Part shown: positions 1 through 12,006 of the stretch, in pieces
Layout: each line of letters opens with the position of its first letter
Numbering within the stretch: the first letter of the stretch is position 1
DNA from: Persicaria tinctoria
Lineage: Eukaryota > Streptophyta > Magnoliopsida > Caryophyllales > Polygonaceae
Length of the DNA stretch: 64,000 bases
Direction of reading: 5' to 3'
Assembly (NCBI GenBank): GCA_037127255.1
Contig: JBANSL010000018.1
Coordinates: 24,277,175-24,341,174 of the forward strand
The notes under the pieces: model-generated
Seen by the model: the letters and a program-made list of their open reading frames with translations, nothing else
The model's database searches: none
Told to the model about the DNA's origin: nothing
Position numbers and translations under genes: made by a program

Positions 1-330
1 ACGGAAAATAGCCACGGCATTGGCCACGAATGACCGTGGCTAATCGGTTTAGCCACGGAAATAGCCACGGATGGGCCGTCCGTAGCCATATGCCTCGTGA
101 CTAATAGCGACGGCTGTTTAGCAATGGATTTAGCAACGAATTGTCAAGTCGTGGCTAAGCCCGTGGCTGGTGATGGACATTTGAATCTCGTGGCTGAGGC
201 AACAAAATTAGCTTCGGAATTAGGCCATTGCTGAATTTGTGGCTACGGTCATGGCTGATTTCGTTGCTGCAAATAAGGCATGGGTGTAGCTAAAATCGTG
301 GCTAAGTTCGTGTCATTGCTATTTTTGAGG
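1..330. repeat. left subterminal repeat zone of the CACTA element
   Basis: Many copies of a 9-10 base motif, TAGCCACGG(A) or its complement CCGTGGCTA, with near variants such as TAGCAACGAA and TAGCGACGG, occur every 15-40 bases. Such zones bind the transposase in CACTA elements; here that role is inferred. Confidence 0.6.
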
Positions 331-699
331 CTAAAGTCGTAGTTAATGCTGATTTTCATTTGTTTCATGATTTTGTAGCAAATTTCGTATCCTCGTATTT
401 TGGAAACATTGTATATATACATATGATATGGAAAATATATAAATACATAAATGAATTTCATACATTATAAGTAGGTCAAAAAAATATTAATGGAAACACA
501 AACCAAACTCATTGAGTACAGACCAACCTTGCAAAAAAAAAAATTGCAATAATCTAATTTAAGAGAGCTGATTTTATCTAAATGTGAAATCCTCCAAAAC
601 ACTCTACTCTTGAACAAGTCCTGCATATCAAATTCAAGAAACCAAATCAACACACCAAAAAATTAGAAAAGCCCCAAACTCATAATACACAAATAGACC

Positions 700-1650
700 A
701 AAATCTCCGGTGGTTGCTCTAGCTCGGAAACAAGGCTAATTTGGGGCAGCAATAGTAGTTTTGGTCCCTCTGGATCTGTAGCGCCGGCAAGGGTGAAGGA
801 CGACTGACCTCAGGCGCGGAGGTACATCGGCGGCGCGGTGCTGCTCTGTTCGAAACCCCAACAACCCTACATCGGGCCGTCAGTTCATCCCACCATTGGC
901 GGTGCTGCTGTGTTCGAAACCCCAATAGTTTATTCAGCCAAATAAAAAAAAATTAGACAAAAACCAAAGAACACAAATTGGGTGCTGGTCTGTTCATCCC
1001 AACATCCCATTGTGTCTTTCTCTCTCAGGCAAAAGAAGGGGAGAAAAAAAAACTTACAAACGTCAAATTCAGAACCCCAACTCGACGGTACATCGGCGGT
1101 TGCTCCGATTAGGAGGAGGAAGTGGTGAAGTTCTCCATCTGCTCAATTCGGAACCCCAACTTGGATTTCCTGGCAATCTCGTTTCCAGGTCGTTGTGAGA
1201 TTTGAAACCCCAACAACCCTACATCGGGCCGTCGGTGTCGCCCCTCGTCTCGACGTCGATAAGTGTTCCCGCTGCACTTCAATTATAGGCGACAGAAGAC
1301 ACGAGAGGGTGAGGTAGAGGACAACCATGGGAGAGGCGGAGTAAAAGGGCAGGAAAGCGGGATACATAGGGTGGAGTTTCATACTTGAAGAGGGAGAAGT
1401 TTAGCCATGGGAGGTCGGAGGTCGAGGGTAGAGCGAAGAGAAGTTTTCAGATCTGAGAAATGGAGGAGAGGCGGTGGAAACGGAACAAGAGGGATTAGGG
1501 TTAGAAAGTGTAAAAGTTCCCTTTTATACCGACCTTGGGCCACCCATCTAAAATTCTATATTTTCAAAGTGCGGGAAGTTTCCCCCCAAATTTATGTTAT
1601 ACCGCCTAAATTTTTTTGCTCAGCGCCAATTCCACAAAAATTTCGATAGA
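700..1650. other. GC-richer internal segment of the CACTA element, possibly captured DNA
   Basis: This stretch has higher GC than its surroundings and internal direct repeats: the block around AACAACCCTACATCGGGCC occurs near 860 and again near 1210, and GTTCGAAACCCCAA recurs near 850 and 915. Short open frames exist on both strands but none resembles a known protein. It may be captured host sequence, which is common in CACTA elements, but no source gene was recognised. Confidence 0.35.
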
Positions 1651-1799
1651 AAATTTTTCAACATATATTCACTTTTTCTATATATATGATTTTTCTATTT
1701 TGAAACAAACTAGCTAGTACAATATAAAATATTAATATTATAAAATACTAATAAAAGTTCAAATATCCATTAAAATAAGAACAAAGTCAAATACTCTTC

Positions 1800-2855
1800 A
1801 AAATTTTATCGGAAATTGTAAGAATAAAATTACTTCTATATTCTTCTCATAAAAATTAATTAATTAATTAACATAAAAAAATTATATGAATTTTCCTCAA
1901 AACTTACTCTTATAATATTCTCATATAAATTTATTAGTTAATATATGGTTTTATTAAACATTTATTCGTTAATTATGTGAGTTTTATCAAAACATACTCT
2001 TATAGTATTCTAATAAGAATTTATTAGATAATATAAGGTCTTATTAAACATTTATTAGTTACTTATAAGAGTTTTCCTCAAAATATATCCTTATAGTATT
2101 CCAATAAGAATTTATTACTTAATATAATGTTATATTAAACATTTATTAGACACTTATATGAGTTTTCCTCAAAAACAGACCCTAGCTTATAGTATTCTAA
2201 TAAGAATTTATTAGATAATATAATGTTTTATTAAACATTTATTAGATACTTATATGAGTTTTCCCCAAAACATACCCTTATAGTATTCTAATAATAATTT
2301 ATTAGATAATATAAGGTCTTATTAAACATTTATTAGTTACTTATATTAGTTTTCCTCAAAACATATATCCTTATAATATTCTAATAAGAATTTATTACTT
2401 AATATAAGGTTTTATTAGCTAGTTATATGAGTTTTACTCAAAACATACTTTTAGAGTATTCTAATAAGAATTTATTAGTCAATATAAGGTTTTATTAAGT
2501 ACTTATATGAGTTTTACTAAAAAAATACTCTTAGAGTATTCCAATAAGAATTTATAAGTCAATATAAGGTTTTATTAGTTACTTATATGAGTTTTACTCA
2601 AAACATACTCTTAAAGTATTCTAATAAGAATTTATTAGTTCATATAAGGTTTTATTAGCTACTTCTATTAGTTTTACTCAAAACACACTCTTAGAGTATT
2701 ATAATAAGAATTTATTACTTAGTATAAGGTTTTATTAGTTCTGAACTGATAAGGTTTTATTACTTAGTATAAGGTTTTATGAGTTTTACTCAAAACATAC
2801 TTTTAGAGTATTCTAATAAGAATTTATTAGTCAATATAAGGTTTTGTTAAGTACT
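1800..2855. repeat. 80-bp tandem repeat array, left block
   Basis: AT-rich units of about 80 bp follow head to tail. Each carries a GAGTTTTACTCAAAACATAC-like segment, then TATTCTAATAAGAATTTATT, then ATATAAGGTTTTATTAG. Units toward the left edge are more diverged. The array is cut at 2856 by a solo LTR and resumes after it, so both blocks were one array. Confidence 0.85.
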
Positions 2856-5680
2856 TGTAAAGGCTCGGATTTTTAAAATATTAATTTTCGGAAAAAGAAA
2901 ATCAAAATGAATTTAAAATAAATTCCGACCCAATCTTCCGATTTAAAAATCAATTCCGTCTTTCATTTCTGGTTTTGAACGATCAATCAGCGGAAATTTA
3001 AATTCCCGACCCGAGCTCTCAATTCCGTCATATTCCGAATCTTTATCCATCCAACTCACCCTATTCTAGTTCGGGAAAATCTTATCCTTACCTTTCCTCC
3101 CTCCACTCTTTGACTCCCTTATTTTAGCAAACAAACAACACCTTTCTCTTCCCAAAAATAACACCCCTTTGTGTTGCAATTTGACCTTTGAGAAAAAAAT
3201 CAGATTCTCCTCCCTCTCTCTCTCTCTCTCTCTCGGCATTCACAAGCCAAAACCAGTTCTTGGAGCGCCGCCACCACCACGCCACCACCTCTCATCTTCT
3301 CCCCGCCACCACGCTGCCACCACACCGCCTTCACCGCCCATCCCCGGAGCCGCCAGTAACTCCGTCGAAGCCAACAAGCGCAGCCCCCTCCTTCTTCTTC
3401 CCCTGTTTTCGAACGCCCTTGGTAAGCTTCGACCTCTCGTTCTATTCGAAATCCCATTAAAGAACCCTCCTTTGACCTTCCTTTACTCTCCTAGGTCGAA
3501 TCCGAGGTTCCTCCATCTCCGACGCAGCGGATCGAGCCTCCGGCGAGCTCCGACGGAGCTCCGACGTCCGCGAAACCCCCCCTCGGTGAGTCTTCTCCCT
3601 TCCTTCTTCTTCCCTTCCGTCTTGCCTCGTGCGTGTGTGGAGGGACGGCCGGCGAGACCGGGTGGCCGGAGCCCGGAGCACCGCCGCCGGAGCACCCCTC
3701 CTCCCTCCTTTTTCTTCCCTCCGCCGTCCTGGGCAAAGGCCCTGTTCTTCTCTGTTTCTTTCGGCGTTGGAGGAAGAAGAAAGAAGAGGTGTGGGGCCCT
3801 TCCCTCGCCACATCACACGCCACCTCACCTGGACCCCACCTCTTTTTTTTTTTGACACATCACCCGGGTCCCCCCTCCCCTTCCTATTCTAATAAACCCG
3901 GCCTTTTCTTTTAAGAAAAGAGTTGGGCCTAATTTCCCCTAAATCGGTTTCGAATGTAGAGGCTTGTGGGCCTGTTTTATTTTTGGGCTTTAAAACAAAA
4001 CAAGGTTGGGCCTTTTCTTTACTAAGGGCTCGGTTTGGGCTGGGTTCATTTAGAAGAATAGGGTTCGGTTTTGGGTTGGGTTTAAATAAAAACATAAGGG
4101 CCGGTTTGGCCTATTAAACAAGTGGGCCGGTTTTGGTGATTTTTACAAAATAAGGGTTTGGTTTGGTAAATTAAAAAGGGATGTTTTGATTAAATAAATA
4201 TTGTTGGGATTTTATAAATATTTTATAAAGATGTTAAAATAAAGTGATGTTAGAAGTAGTATGTAAATTATTGGGATTAAAATATAAAATGTTGTTTTGA
4301 GATTTAATATATGATATTGTGGTGATTTATTATTGTGGTTAAATGTTATATGATTATGTTGAAGATGTGCAATTATATGCTAAGTAAGATTTTGAAATGA
4401 TGGCATGCAAATTGGTTAAGTATGAATTGGAATTATCCTAAGTTGGTGAATTGGAGAATTACATTGAGTATGGTTGTGAGATATTGAGATGATAGATTAT
4501 GAGATAAAGTTGATATTATGGAAATGATGATGTGACGGTTATTATGTTAAGTTGTGAAGTTGTGTGTGTGATAATTCTATGCCTTGTGTGACTTAGAGAT
4601 AGACTCATTGATGTGCTTATACTTGTTAGGTGACCATCTGTGACGTGTCGGATTTCATATTGCCTGGTTGATTGCCTTTTGCTGTTCTGCGATACCAGGT
4701 AAGTCTCTTCGGAGCTTACTCAGATTGAATAGAGCTATTCCCTGCTTTAGGTGCATGATATACTAGGTGTTGCATTCATGATCAGCATGCCATGTAGTAC
4801 CATGCTAGGTTGCATCTACGTTGAGCATCCTATTTCTTTATGCGTATGTAAACAGAACGGCCGTTATCTGTGAAGTAACTAGAGTCATTGCTAGGGTCAT
4901 AGGACGACACAGTCTCATCGGGTCCCGTCCTGAGTCAATCGAGTCATGCACTTCCTTATATTATGAGATGCCTGCGGGCTTTATTGTGGAGCGGGTTAGG
5001 CATGCGTGCCGCCCTATTATGAACGAATGCATTCACGAGCTGGCCAGTCTCCGCCCTATCGGAAGGGGGTGGAGGTAGGAGAGGGATATACCAGTTGGTA
5101 TTCTGTGCTAAGGCCTTATTATTATTCTGTACTTGATCTTAGGAGCATGTTAGTGTGTTAATATTCCGCCATGCATCTAGAAGCATCTTTATTAGGTATA
5201 GCGTATATGTGTGCTTATAGTTGGGATGCAGAGCTAAAGTGGGCATCGATCTGATCCCGCCCCATATCATTTTTTTTAGGTATTATTTATGTTCATCCTA
5301 TCGGTGCTGTTTGCTTATTGCGCGGGTCATTTTATCGGCGGAGAGTGAGCGCTGGAGTTATAGACTTCACCAGACTCTGATTATATTTTTGGATTTATAC
5401 TTTAGACTCCGTTTTGACCCGGCTCTGCCGTGGCACACTTTTGTATTACACTTGTTTTCGCCAGTCGCATGATTTCAGATTTCCACGCTTAGACTTACGA
5501 CAGGTACAGGGGACTTCCCCGGGGATTCCAACGATCCCTTCGATTTTGGGTATGAAATCCCCCTTTGAAAACATTAAAGTAAGTCTTGAAACCTTCAACC
5601 TGTACTCGGAGCGCAAGGTCCTAACGAAGGGTTTTATCCCTCGAAACGTAACCTGGGAATCATAATCCCGGGCCGTTACA
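2856..5680 (+). mobile_element. solo LTR, 2825 bp, probably Ty3/Gypsy
   Basis: The segment starts TGTAAAGGCTCGG and ends GGGCCGTTACA, and is flanked on both sides by GTACT (2851-2855 and 5681-5685), a 5-bp target duplication. It has no internal domain. Its last 1.7 kb match, in inverted orientation, the LTR that begins at 62260 next to a primer binding site, so the two belong to one family. Open frames between 3169 and 3915 lie in its pyrimidine- and GC-rich part, including a CT microsatellite near 3211-3232, and look non-coding. LTR length and the TGTAAC-type end suggest Gypsy, but no coding domain confirms this. Confidence 0.85.
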
Positions 5681-5685
5681 GTACT

Positions 5686-7680
5686 TATATGAGTTTTACT
5701 CAAAAAATACTCTTAGAGTATTCCAATAAGAATTTATAAGTCAATATAAGGTTTTATTAGTTACTTATATGCGTTTTACTCAAAACATACTCTTAAAGTA
5801 TTCTAATAAGAATTTATTAGTTCATATAAGGTTTTATTAGCTACTTCTATTAGTTTTACTCAAAACACACTCTTAGAGTATTATAATAAGAATTTATTAC
5901 TTAGTATAAGGTTTTATTAGTTCTGAACTGATAAGGTTTTATTAGTTACTTATATGAGTTTTACTCAAAACATACTCTTAAAGTATTCTAATAAGAATTT
6001 ATTACTCAATATAAGGTTTTATTAGTTACTTATATGAGTTTTACTCAAAACATACTCTTAGAGCATTCTAATAAGAATTTATTAGTCAATATAAGGTTTT
6101 ATTAGTTACTTATATGAGTTTTACTCAAAACATACTCTTAGAACATTCTAATAAGAATTTATTAGTTAATATAAGGTTTTATTAGTTACTTATATGAGTT
6201 TTCTTCAAAACTTAACCTTATATTATTATAATAAGAATTTGTTACTTAATATAGGTTTTTTTAGCTACTTATACGAGTTTTACTCAAAACATACTCTTAT
6301 AGTATTATAATAAGAATTTATTACTTAATATAAGGTTTTATTAGCGACTTATATGGGTTTTACTCAAAACATACTTTTAGAGTATTCTAATAAGAATTTA
6401 TTAGTCAATATAAGGTTTTATTAAGTACTTATATGAGTTTTACTCAAAAAACACTCTTAGAGTATTCCAATAAGAATTTATAAGTCAATATAAGGTTTTA
6501 TTAGTTACTTATATGAGTTTTACTCAAAACATACTCTTAGAGCATTCTAATAAGAATTTATTAGTTAATATAAGGTTTTATTAGTTACTTATATGTGTTT
6601 TCTTCAAAACTTAACCTTATAGTATTATAATAAGAATTTGTTACTTAATATAGGGTTTTATTAGCTACTTATACGAGTTTTACTCAAAACACACTCTTAT
6701 AGTATTATAATAAGAATTTATTACTTAATATAAGGTTTTATTAGTTCTGAACTAATAAGGTTTTATTAGTTACTTATATGAGTTTTACTCAAAACATACT
6801 CTTAGAGTATTCTAATAAGAATTTATTACTCAATATAAGGTTTTATTAGTTACTTATATGGGTTTTCGTCAAAACTCATAGATCTATGGGGTGGTCCTCA
6901 TAACACACCCTTATAATATTCTAATAAGAATTTATTGGTTAATATAAGATCTTATTAAACTTTGATTAGTTACTTATATGAGTTTTACTCAAAACATAAC
7001 TTTATAGTATTTTAATAAGAATTTATTACTTACTATAATGTTTTATTAGTTACTTATATGAGTTTTACTCAAAACATACTCTTAGAGCATTCTAATAAGA
7101 ATTTATTAGTCAATATAAGGTTTTATTAGTTACTTATATGAGTTTTACTCAAAACATACTCTTAGAGCATTCTAATAAGAATTCATTAGTTAATAAAAGG
7201 TTTTATTAGTTACTTATATGAGTTTTCTTCAAAGCTCATAGATCTATGGGGTGGTCCTCATAACACACCCTTATAATATTCTAATAAGAATTTATTGGTT
7301 AATATAAGATCTTATTAAACTTTTATTAGTTACTTATATGAGTTTTCCTCAAAACATACCTTTATAGTATTTTAATAAGAATTTATTACTTACTATAATG
7401 TTTTATTAAACATTTATTAGACACTTACATGAGTTTTCCTCAAAACACCCTCATAATATTCTAATAAGAATTTATTAGTCAATATAAGGTTTTATTAAAC
7501 ATTTATTAGTAACTTATATCAATTTTCCTCAAAATATACTCTTATAGTGTTCTAATAAGAATTTATTACTTAATATAAGGCTTTATTAAACATGTATTAG
7601 TCACTTATATGAATTTTCCTCAAAACATATCCTTATAATATTCTCATAAGAATTTATTAATTTATTAATATATATTTTTT
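5686..7680. repeat. 80-bp tandem repeat array, right block
   Basis: About 24 units of the same 80-bp repeat as at 1800-2855. Higher-order copies are visible: the run at 5686-5945 repeats that at about 2490-2750, and a block containing GATCTATGGGGTGGTCCTCA appears near 6870 and again near 7230. Confidence 0.85.
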
Positions 7681-7764
7681 CAACACTTGTCAATTTATAT
7701 AAAAAAAATTTCATTGGCATATTTGGGCCCATCAATGGGCCAATCGGGGAAAACAGTCATATTT

Positions 7765-8343
7765 GGGCTTATTTAGCCACGAATTTAGCCACGGATTCAA
7801 TTGTCGCTAAATCACCACTTCATCAAATGGGATGAGATAAGATAATTGGGCTTTCACTATCTTCTATTGGGCCGAGCCCATAAATTTTGGGAGAGTTTGT
7901 ATCCAGATTTAGCCACGGATTGAGTGTCATCGGATAGCCCATTCATGATATATATCCGGCCCACCTACAATTAGTGTCCCAAGACCCACTCACCACATAT
8001 GTTCATTTGATTTCCGATGATTAATAGCCACAGATTTAGCGACAGATATTGTGTTGTGGCTATATCAGCGTCGAAAACAGCCATGACAATCCTATTCGTG
8101 GCTACGTTCGTGGCTATTTACTGACATTGACACATATCGAGCCACGAAATCAGCTACGGACATCTGGGTCGTTGCTAATAGCCACGAATGTTTTGGCATG
8201 TCATACCAGGATGAGTATTAGCCACGAATATAGCCACGGTCAGGAACATTCGTGGCCAATGTCATCGCTAATGGCCACGAATACAAGGTCGCCTATAATC
8301 CGTGGCTAACCATCTGTAGCTATTTCCTGTTTTTTTAGTAGTG
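7765..8343. repeat. right subterminal repeat zone and terminal inverted repeat of the CACTA element
   Basis: The TAGCCACGG / CCGTGGCTA motif recurs in both orientations, ending with the tip TTTTTTTAGTAGTG at 8330-8343. This mirrors the zone at the window start. Confidence 0.65.
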
Positions 8344-8586
8344 AAATAAAACAATTGTCTTAACTTAAGAAATTCAAACTATGACTAGCTACGGAAAATA
8401 AACTAATTAAATCTAAACTACTCCATGAATTACTAATTAAAAAACAACAGTGTTAACTTAACTTAAGAAATCCAACAACTGCTATTGATGGAAATAGACT
8501 TAATGGAATCTAAACTAGCAAATTAGTGAAGTAACAGTAACAGGTAAACAAAGAAGTGACGGAGAGAAAGGATGGTCTGGCGCGCG

Positions 8587-9844
8587 TGATGCAGGTCAAG
8601 ATGGCCTTCTGTGGGTCAAACAACGATCTTGATCCAGGCGACGACTCGAGGACGAGTCGATTTCAAATGGAGGAGAATGATGTCATCCTCAAGCGAAAGA
8701 AGAAGGCTCCACCTTGGGAGTCGTTGAAGAAACGGCGTTAATTATTTTATTATTTATATTTCTTAATTTTTATATATATTCTATTTTTAGTAACTCCTAT
8801 GTTAGTTGGAGTCTAATTATAGAATTGCTTATTTTTACTATTTCTTAGTTAGATTAAATAAGATGGTTAGGATTTTAGATTAAGTTTTATCTTCTAGGTT
8901 TATTTATCTTTAGTATTAAATTTCCATCTTTATCAACCTAAATTCTATCTTGCACGGTAGAATTGGTTCTTAGGTTTTCTATTTAAACATTGTAATTCTA
9001 TTGAATTAAATCAGATTGAATAGAATTGAGAAACCCCTTTATGGATTAAAGGGTTCTCGATTATCAATCCAAAAGCTCTTTTTAAAGAATCAAATTATGT
9101 TCTACGGTATTCATCCAAACACCATCACATATCCCCGTCATCATCACCTTGATCAAAATTAAATTACACAGCCTGCGTTCTTTAAAATCCAGCCAAGAAG
9201 GAGACTCGGCAAGCCCCTGGTGACACCGGACTGCATCCCGGCTCGCTTCCCACGAGCGCGGCTCCATCGTCGCCGCGCGCACCAGCCCCTGCGCTCGCTA
9301 GTCTTCGCTCGTGCAACCCAGCGCCTTGCTCCACGACTCAGCGCTCTCGATCGCGCTTGCGTCCGCCCTCGCCTCCAGCGATCGTTGCCGAGGCTTAGCT
9401 TCTGCACACCCTGAGGAGACCTGCTCCTGTGTGCTCAGTCCTGTTTCCAGCGAAGCCTAGTCCGCGCAGCCAGTTCCGCGAACCCCGGCTCCCGCCCGCG
9501 CGCGCTCGCCCAGCCCTCGCTTCCTCGCTGTCTCGCCTCTTGCGCGCATCGTCCTCGCGCACTCACCCTCTCTTCGCTTTCTTTGCTTTCTTTCTTTAGT
9601 CGCTTAAAGCTTGAAGTTTAATTAGTAATATAGTAGTTTAGAGTTAGTTAGTTAATTTCCTCCACTGTTCGTTATTAATTTTCTTAAGTTATAAAACCTG
9701 TAGCTTTTAGTTAGTTTTGGTTTTGTTTAGTTTATTAATTAGTTTAGTTATTTGTGTCGAATCGTCAAAAGAAATTCAAGGAGCTCAGCAAGATCGACGC
9801 TTTTAGTTTAGAAATTGGTCGGGCTAGCCGATTGCAATACATCA
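8587..9844 (+). mobile_element. element F: solo LTR of the same family, inside element E's LTR
   Basis: The 1258-bp insert begins TGATGCAGGTCAAG and ends AATACATCA. GCGCG flanks it on both sides (8582-8586 and 9845-9849). Its first 150 bases are the inverted counterpart of the conserved LTR end of elements D and E, so it lies in the opposite orientation. Its central GC-rich part differs from theirs. No internal domain remains. Confidence 0.85.
8589..8741 (+). CDS. LTR-encoded C-terminal tail frame (solo LTR F)
   Basis: A 50-codon frame with the conserved core FCGSNNDLDPG followed by LKRKKKAPPW, then a stop. The same peptide is read from the LTRs of elements D and E in phase with their gag/protease frame. 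In this solo LTR it has no upstream coding sequence, so it is only a relic of the C-terminal end of that protein. Confidence 0.5.
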   Translation: MQVKMAFCGSNNDLDPGDDSRTSRFQMEENDVILKRKKKAPPWESLKKRR

Positions 9845-10572
9845 GCGCGCTTGCGGGACGCGACCGAGCACACAGGAGAGAACTCCTCAGGGTGTGCGGA
9901 CGCGGAACGGTGACGTGGGACAGGTTCCCGGATGTTCTCGCTGGGTCGAGAGCGAAGGTGAGCGCGTGAGAGCGATCGAGGCGAGAGCGAACGTGCGCGA
10001 GGCGAGACCTGAGCGAGCGCGATCGCTGGGACCTGTGAGCGGCGCCGCGGCTCGACGATGAAGCGAGAGCGAGAGCCAGGAGACGCGAGGACGGGAGCGA
10101 GAGCCTAGGGCCACGGGACGCGCCGCGCTCGCTGCGAGCGAGGATGGCCGCGAGAGTCACCAAGCTCCTGGGTCCTTTCTTGCGACGGCTTCCTTGGGTT
10201 TAGACTTTGTGTGGTGTTTGTTATGCCGGACTGTAACAAGAATGGTGATGGTGATTGTAATTGCTGAAAGATCTCAAGAACAAGAGGGATGATAGTGTTT
10301 TGGGATTGATAACCAAGAACCCTTTAATTCATAAAGGGATTCTCAATTCTAATTCAATCTGCTTTAATTCAAAGAGAACTACATTGTTTAAATAGAAAAC
10401 TAACAACCAATTCTAATCGTGCAAGATAGAATTTAGGTTGATAAAGATAGATAAAAAATAACCTAAAGATAAATAAACCTAACTAAGATAGAATTTAAAT
10501 ACTTAGGGAACAAGATATATCTAGAGGAGATATAATCTTGTACATTATTAATCTAATTGCATAAAATAATAA

Positions 10573-12006
10573 TTAATAAAATAATAAACTAATTTGAAGA
10601 CTAGAACCGGCCCACACATTCAAGCTACTCGACATGGGCCTCAAGAGCACTCGACATGGGCCAAGGCCCACTCGATATACATCTTGAATCTTCTTCCATG
10701 GTGGCGCCTTCTTCTTCCTCTTGAAGAAGAGACTCTTTGCCATTAGTGGCCCTCGAATCGGTCTTAAGAGCTCGCCTGGATCAAGATCATTGTTGGACCC
10801 ACAGAAGGTCATCTTGATCCGCATCATTCTCCCCTTCTTAACTTCGATTCGTCCTCGAATCGAGTTATTGAAGAGCAGTAGGGAAGGAGCAACCACCAAA
10901 AAGTAACTTCCTTGACAATCAATTTGAGGTGGTGCCAGCAGAATTTGAGGGACAGGAACCTCAAAAACAACACCTGTCATAGGGATCATCGAGCAGTCAA
11001 AAGGAACAAAATCAAAAGGTACAATAGCTAACTCAAGAGAAGTGTCCCCAACGTCATCATCGTTGTCGTCAGAAGCACCCAACACATCATGCGCAGCACT
11101 GCAGTCCACTTGCAGAGCAGTTTTGGGTGCCTTAATGGAAGATTCCTTTAGCGTGTGAGACACCGTTGGAAAGCTCGTTGAGTCAACTTCGCAACAAGAC
11201 TGAGTTGACTCAATTCCGAGGTCGGAGTCAACGGGAATATGTGAAACAAGTTCGACGCGCTGTGCTGAATCTGGGCCCACGATTTTGATTTCATCCTGGG
11301 CTGCGGGCGCGATTGAATCAGGGGTGCCGGATGGTATGGCTGCGGGTGCAGCCTGATTGGTATCTGTGCCTCAGTGCGCTTCCCGTCTTGCCGCAGCCTC
11401 CTTCTCGGCTTTGTGTTGGCGTTGTCGTACCTGGTCCTTTAAAACAGCTTGAGGAGATAAGGGTAGGAGGGTGAATCTCCTCCCAGCAAACTTAAAAGCA
11501 AAGGTATTTAAGCGACCATTATAAATAACTTGCCGATCATGTACCCACGGTTGGCCTAAAAGAATATGACAACAATCCATTTTAACGACATCACACAACA
11601 CTTGATCACAATAATTACCCATTTGAAACGAAACCAAGCATTGTCTAGGAACAAGAGGGTCAGAGTTACCGTCCGTGATACCGTTATAACCATCGTGTTG
11701 CAGTGGAGGTGCAGTTTCTAGATGGAGGTACTCGACCACCTTTTCGTTGATCAAGTTACAAGAGATCTGTTCATCGACAATGACCGAGAGTGTGGATGTC
11801 TGAACCATACACTTGGTGTGAAAGGTGTGCTCCATTTGATCAGCCGTCAGCGCTTCAATGGCTCGACGATTTTCAGTATCTGCCAGCTTCTTGCGCATAG
11901 CCAGGGTAGAGGCTTGGACGACAGAGTTAATAATATACTGCATATCAGAAGCAGAAATGCCAGTAGGTGGGGTAGGGGAAGGGTTGGGGTTATTGTCGTT
12001 TGACAT
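10573..12006 (-). pseudogene. element E gag/retropepsin-like frame, broken
   Basis: The frame opens with ATG at 12006 (MSNDNNPNPSPTPPT). It runs through a region with ACTTQ-like spacing of an aspartyl protease fold: VDEQ...CNLINEKVVEYL and then CCHILLGQPWV, which is like the HILLGRPW segment of plant Gypsy polyproteins. The catalytic D-[TS]-G reads D-E-Q. An in-frame TGA after REAH (near 11371) splits it from the acidic downstream part (10573-11280), which enters the 3' LTR. About 75 bases present in element D between NRRAI and EALTADQ are missing here. No zinc knuckle, reverse transcriptase or integrase follows. Confidence 0.7.

Larger units (their letters stand above)
1..8343. mobile_element. 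CACTA-type DNA transposon, left tip outside the window
   Basis: The right end reads TTTTTTTAGTAGTG, the reverse complement of a CACTACTAAAAAAA tip, and both the first 330 bases and the last 580 bases are packed with TAGCCACGG / CCGTGGCTA motifs in both orientations, as expected of the transposase-binding subterminal repeats of En/Spm elements. The sequence just after the tip (AAATAAAACAATTG) continues exactly where an LTR of element E is interrupted: the intact LTR at 13066-14411 has this sequence from 13196 on. The target duplication would be AAA. The left tip lies just before base 1. No transposase was found, so the element looks non-autonomous. Its interior is a GC-richer segment plus an 80-bp tandem array carrying a solo LTR. 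The superfamily call rests on the tip and the subterminal repeats only. Confidence 0.7.
8344..10826 (-). repeat. element E 3' LTR, interrupted
   Basis: It matches the right LTR from base 13196 on (AAATAAAACAATTG onward) and ends ATCCGCATCA at 10826. A polypurine-like tract (reverse complement of TTCTCCCCTTCTT, 10827-10839) adjoins it, as expected upstream of a 3' LTR on the minus strand. Confidence 0.8.

Noticed and set aside
3169..3915. Overlapping open frames up to 228 codons on both strands
   Set aside because: They lie in the pyrimidine-rich part of the solo LTR, overlap each other in many frames and show no protein family features.
1..8343. Helitron or Mutator origin for the TAGCCACGG-rich element
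   Set aside because: The CACTA-like tip and the exact junction inside an LTR with a 3-base duplication fit En/Spm better; there is no Helitron CTRR end.
9765..10163. Ser/Arg/Ala-rich frame of 132 codons, repeated at 13371-13748
   Set aside because: It is the GC-rich core of the element E LTRs; the absence of stops comes from base composition, and the opposite strand and other frames are open too.
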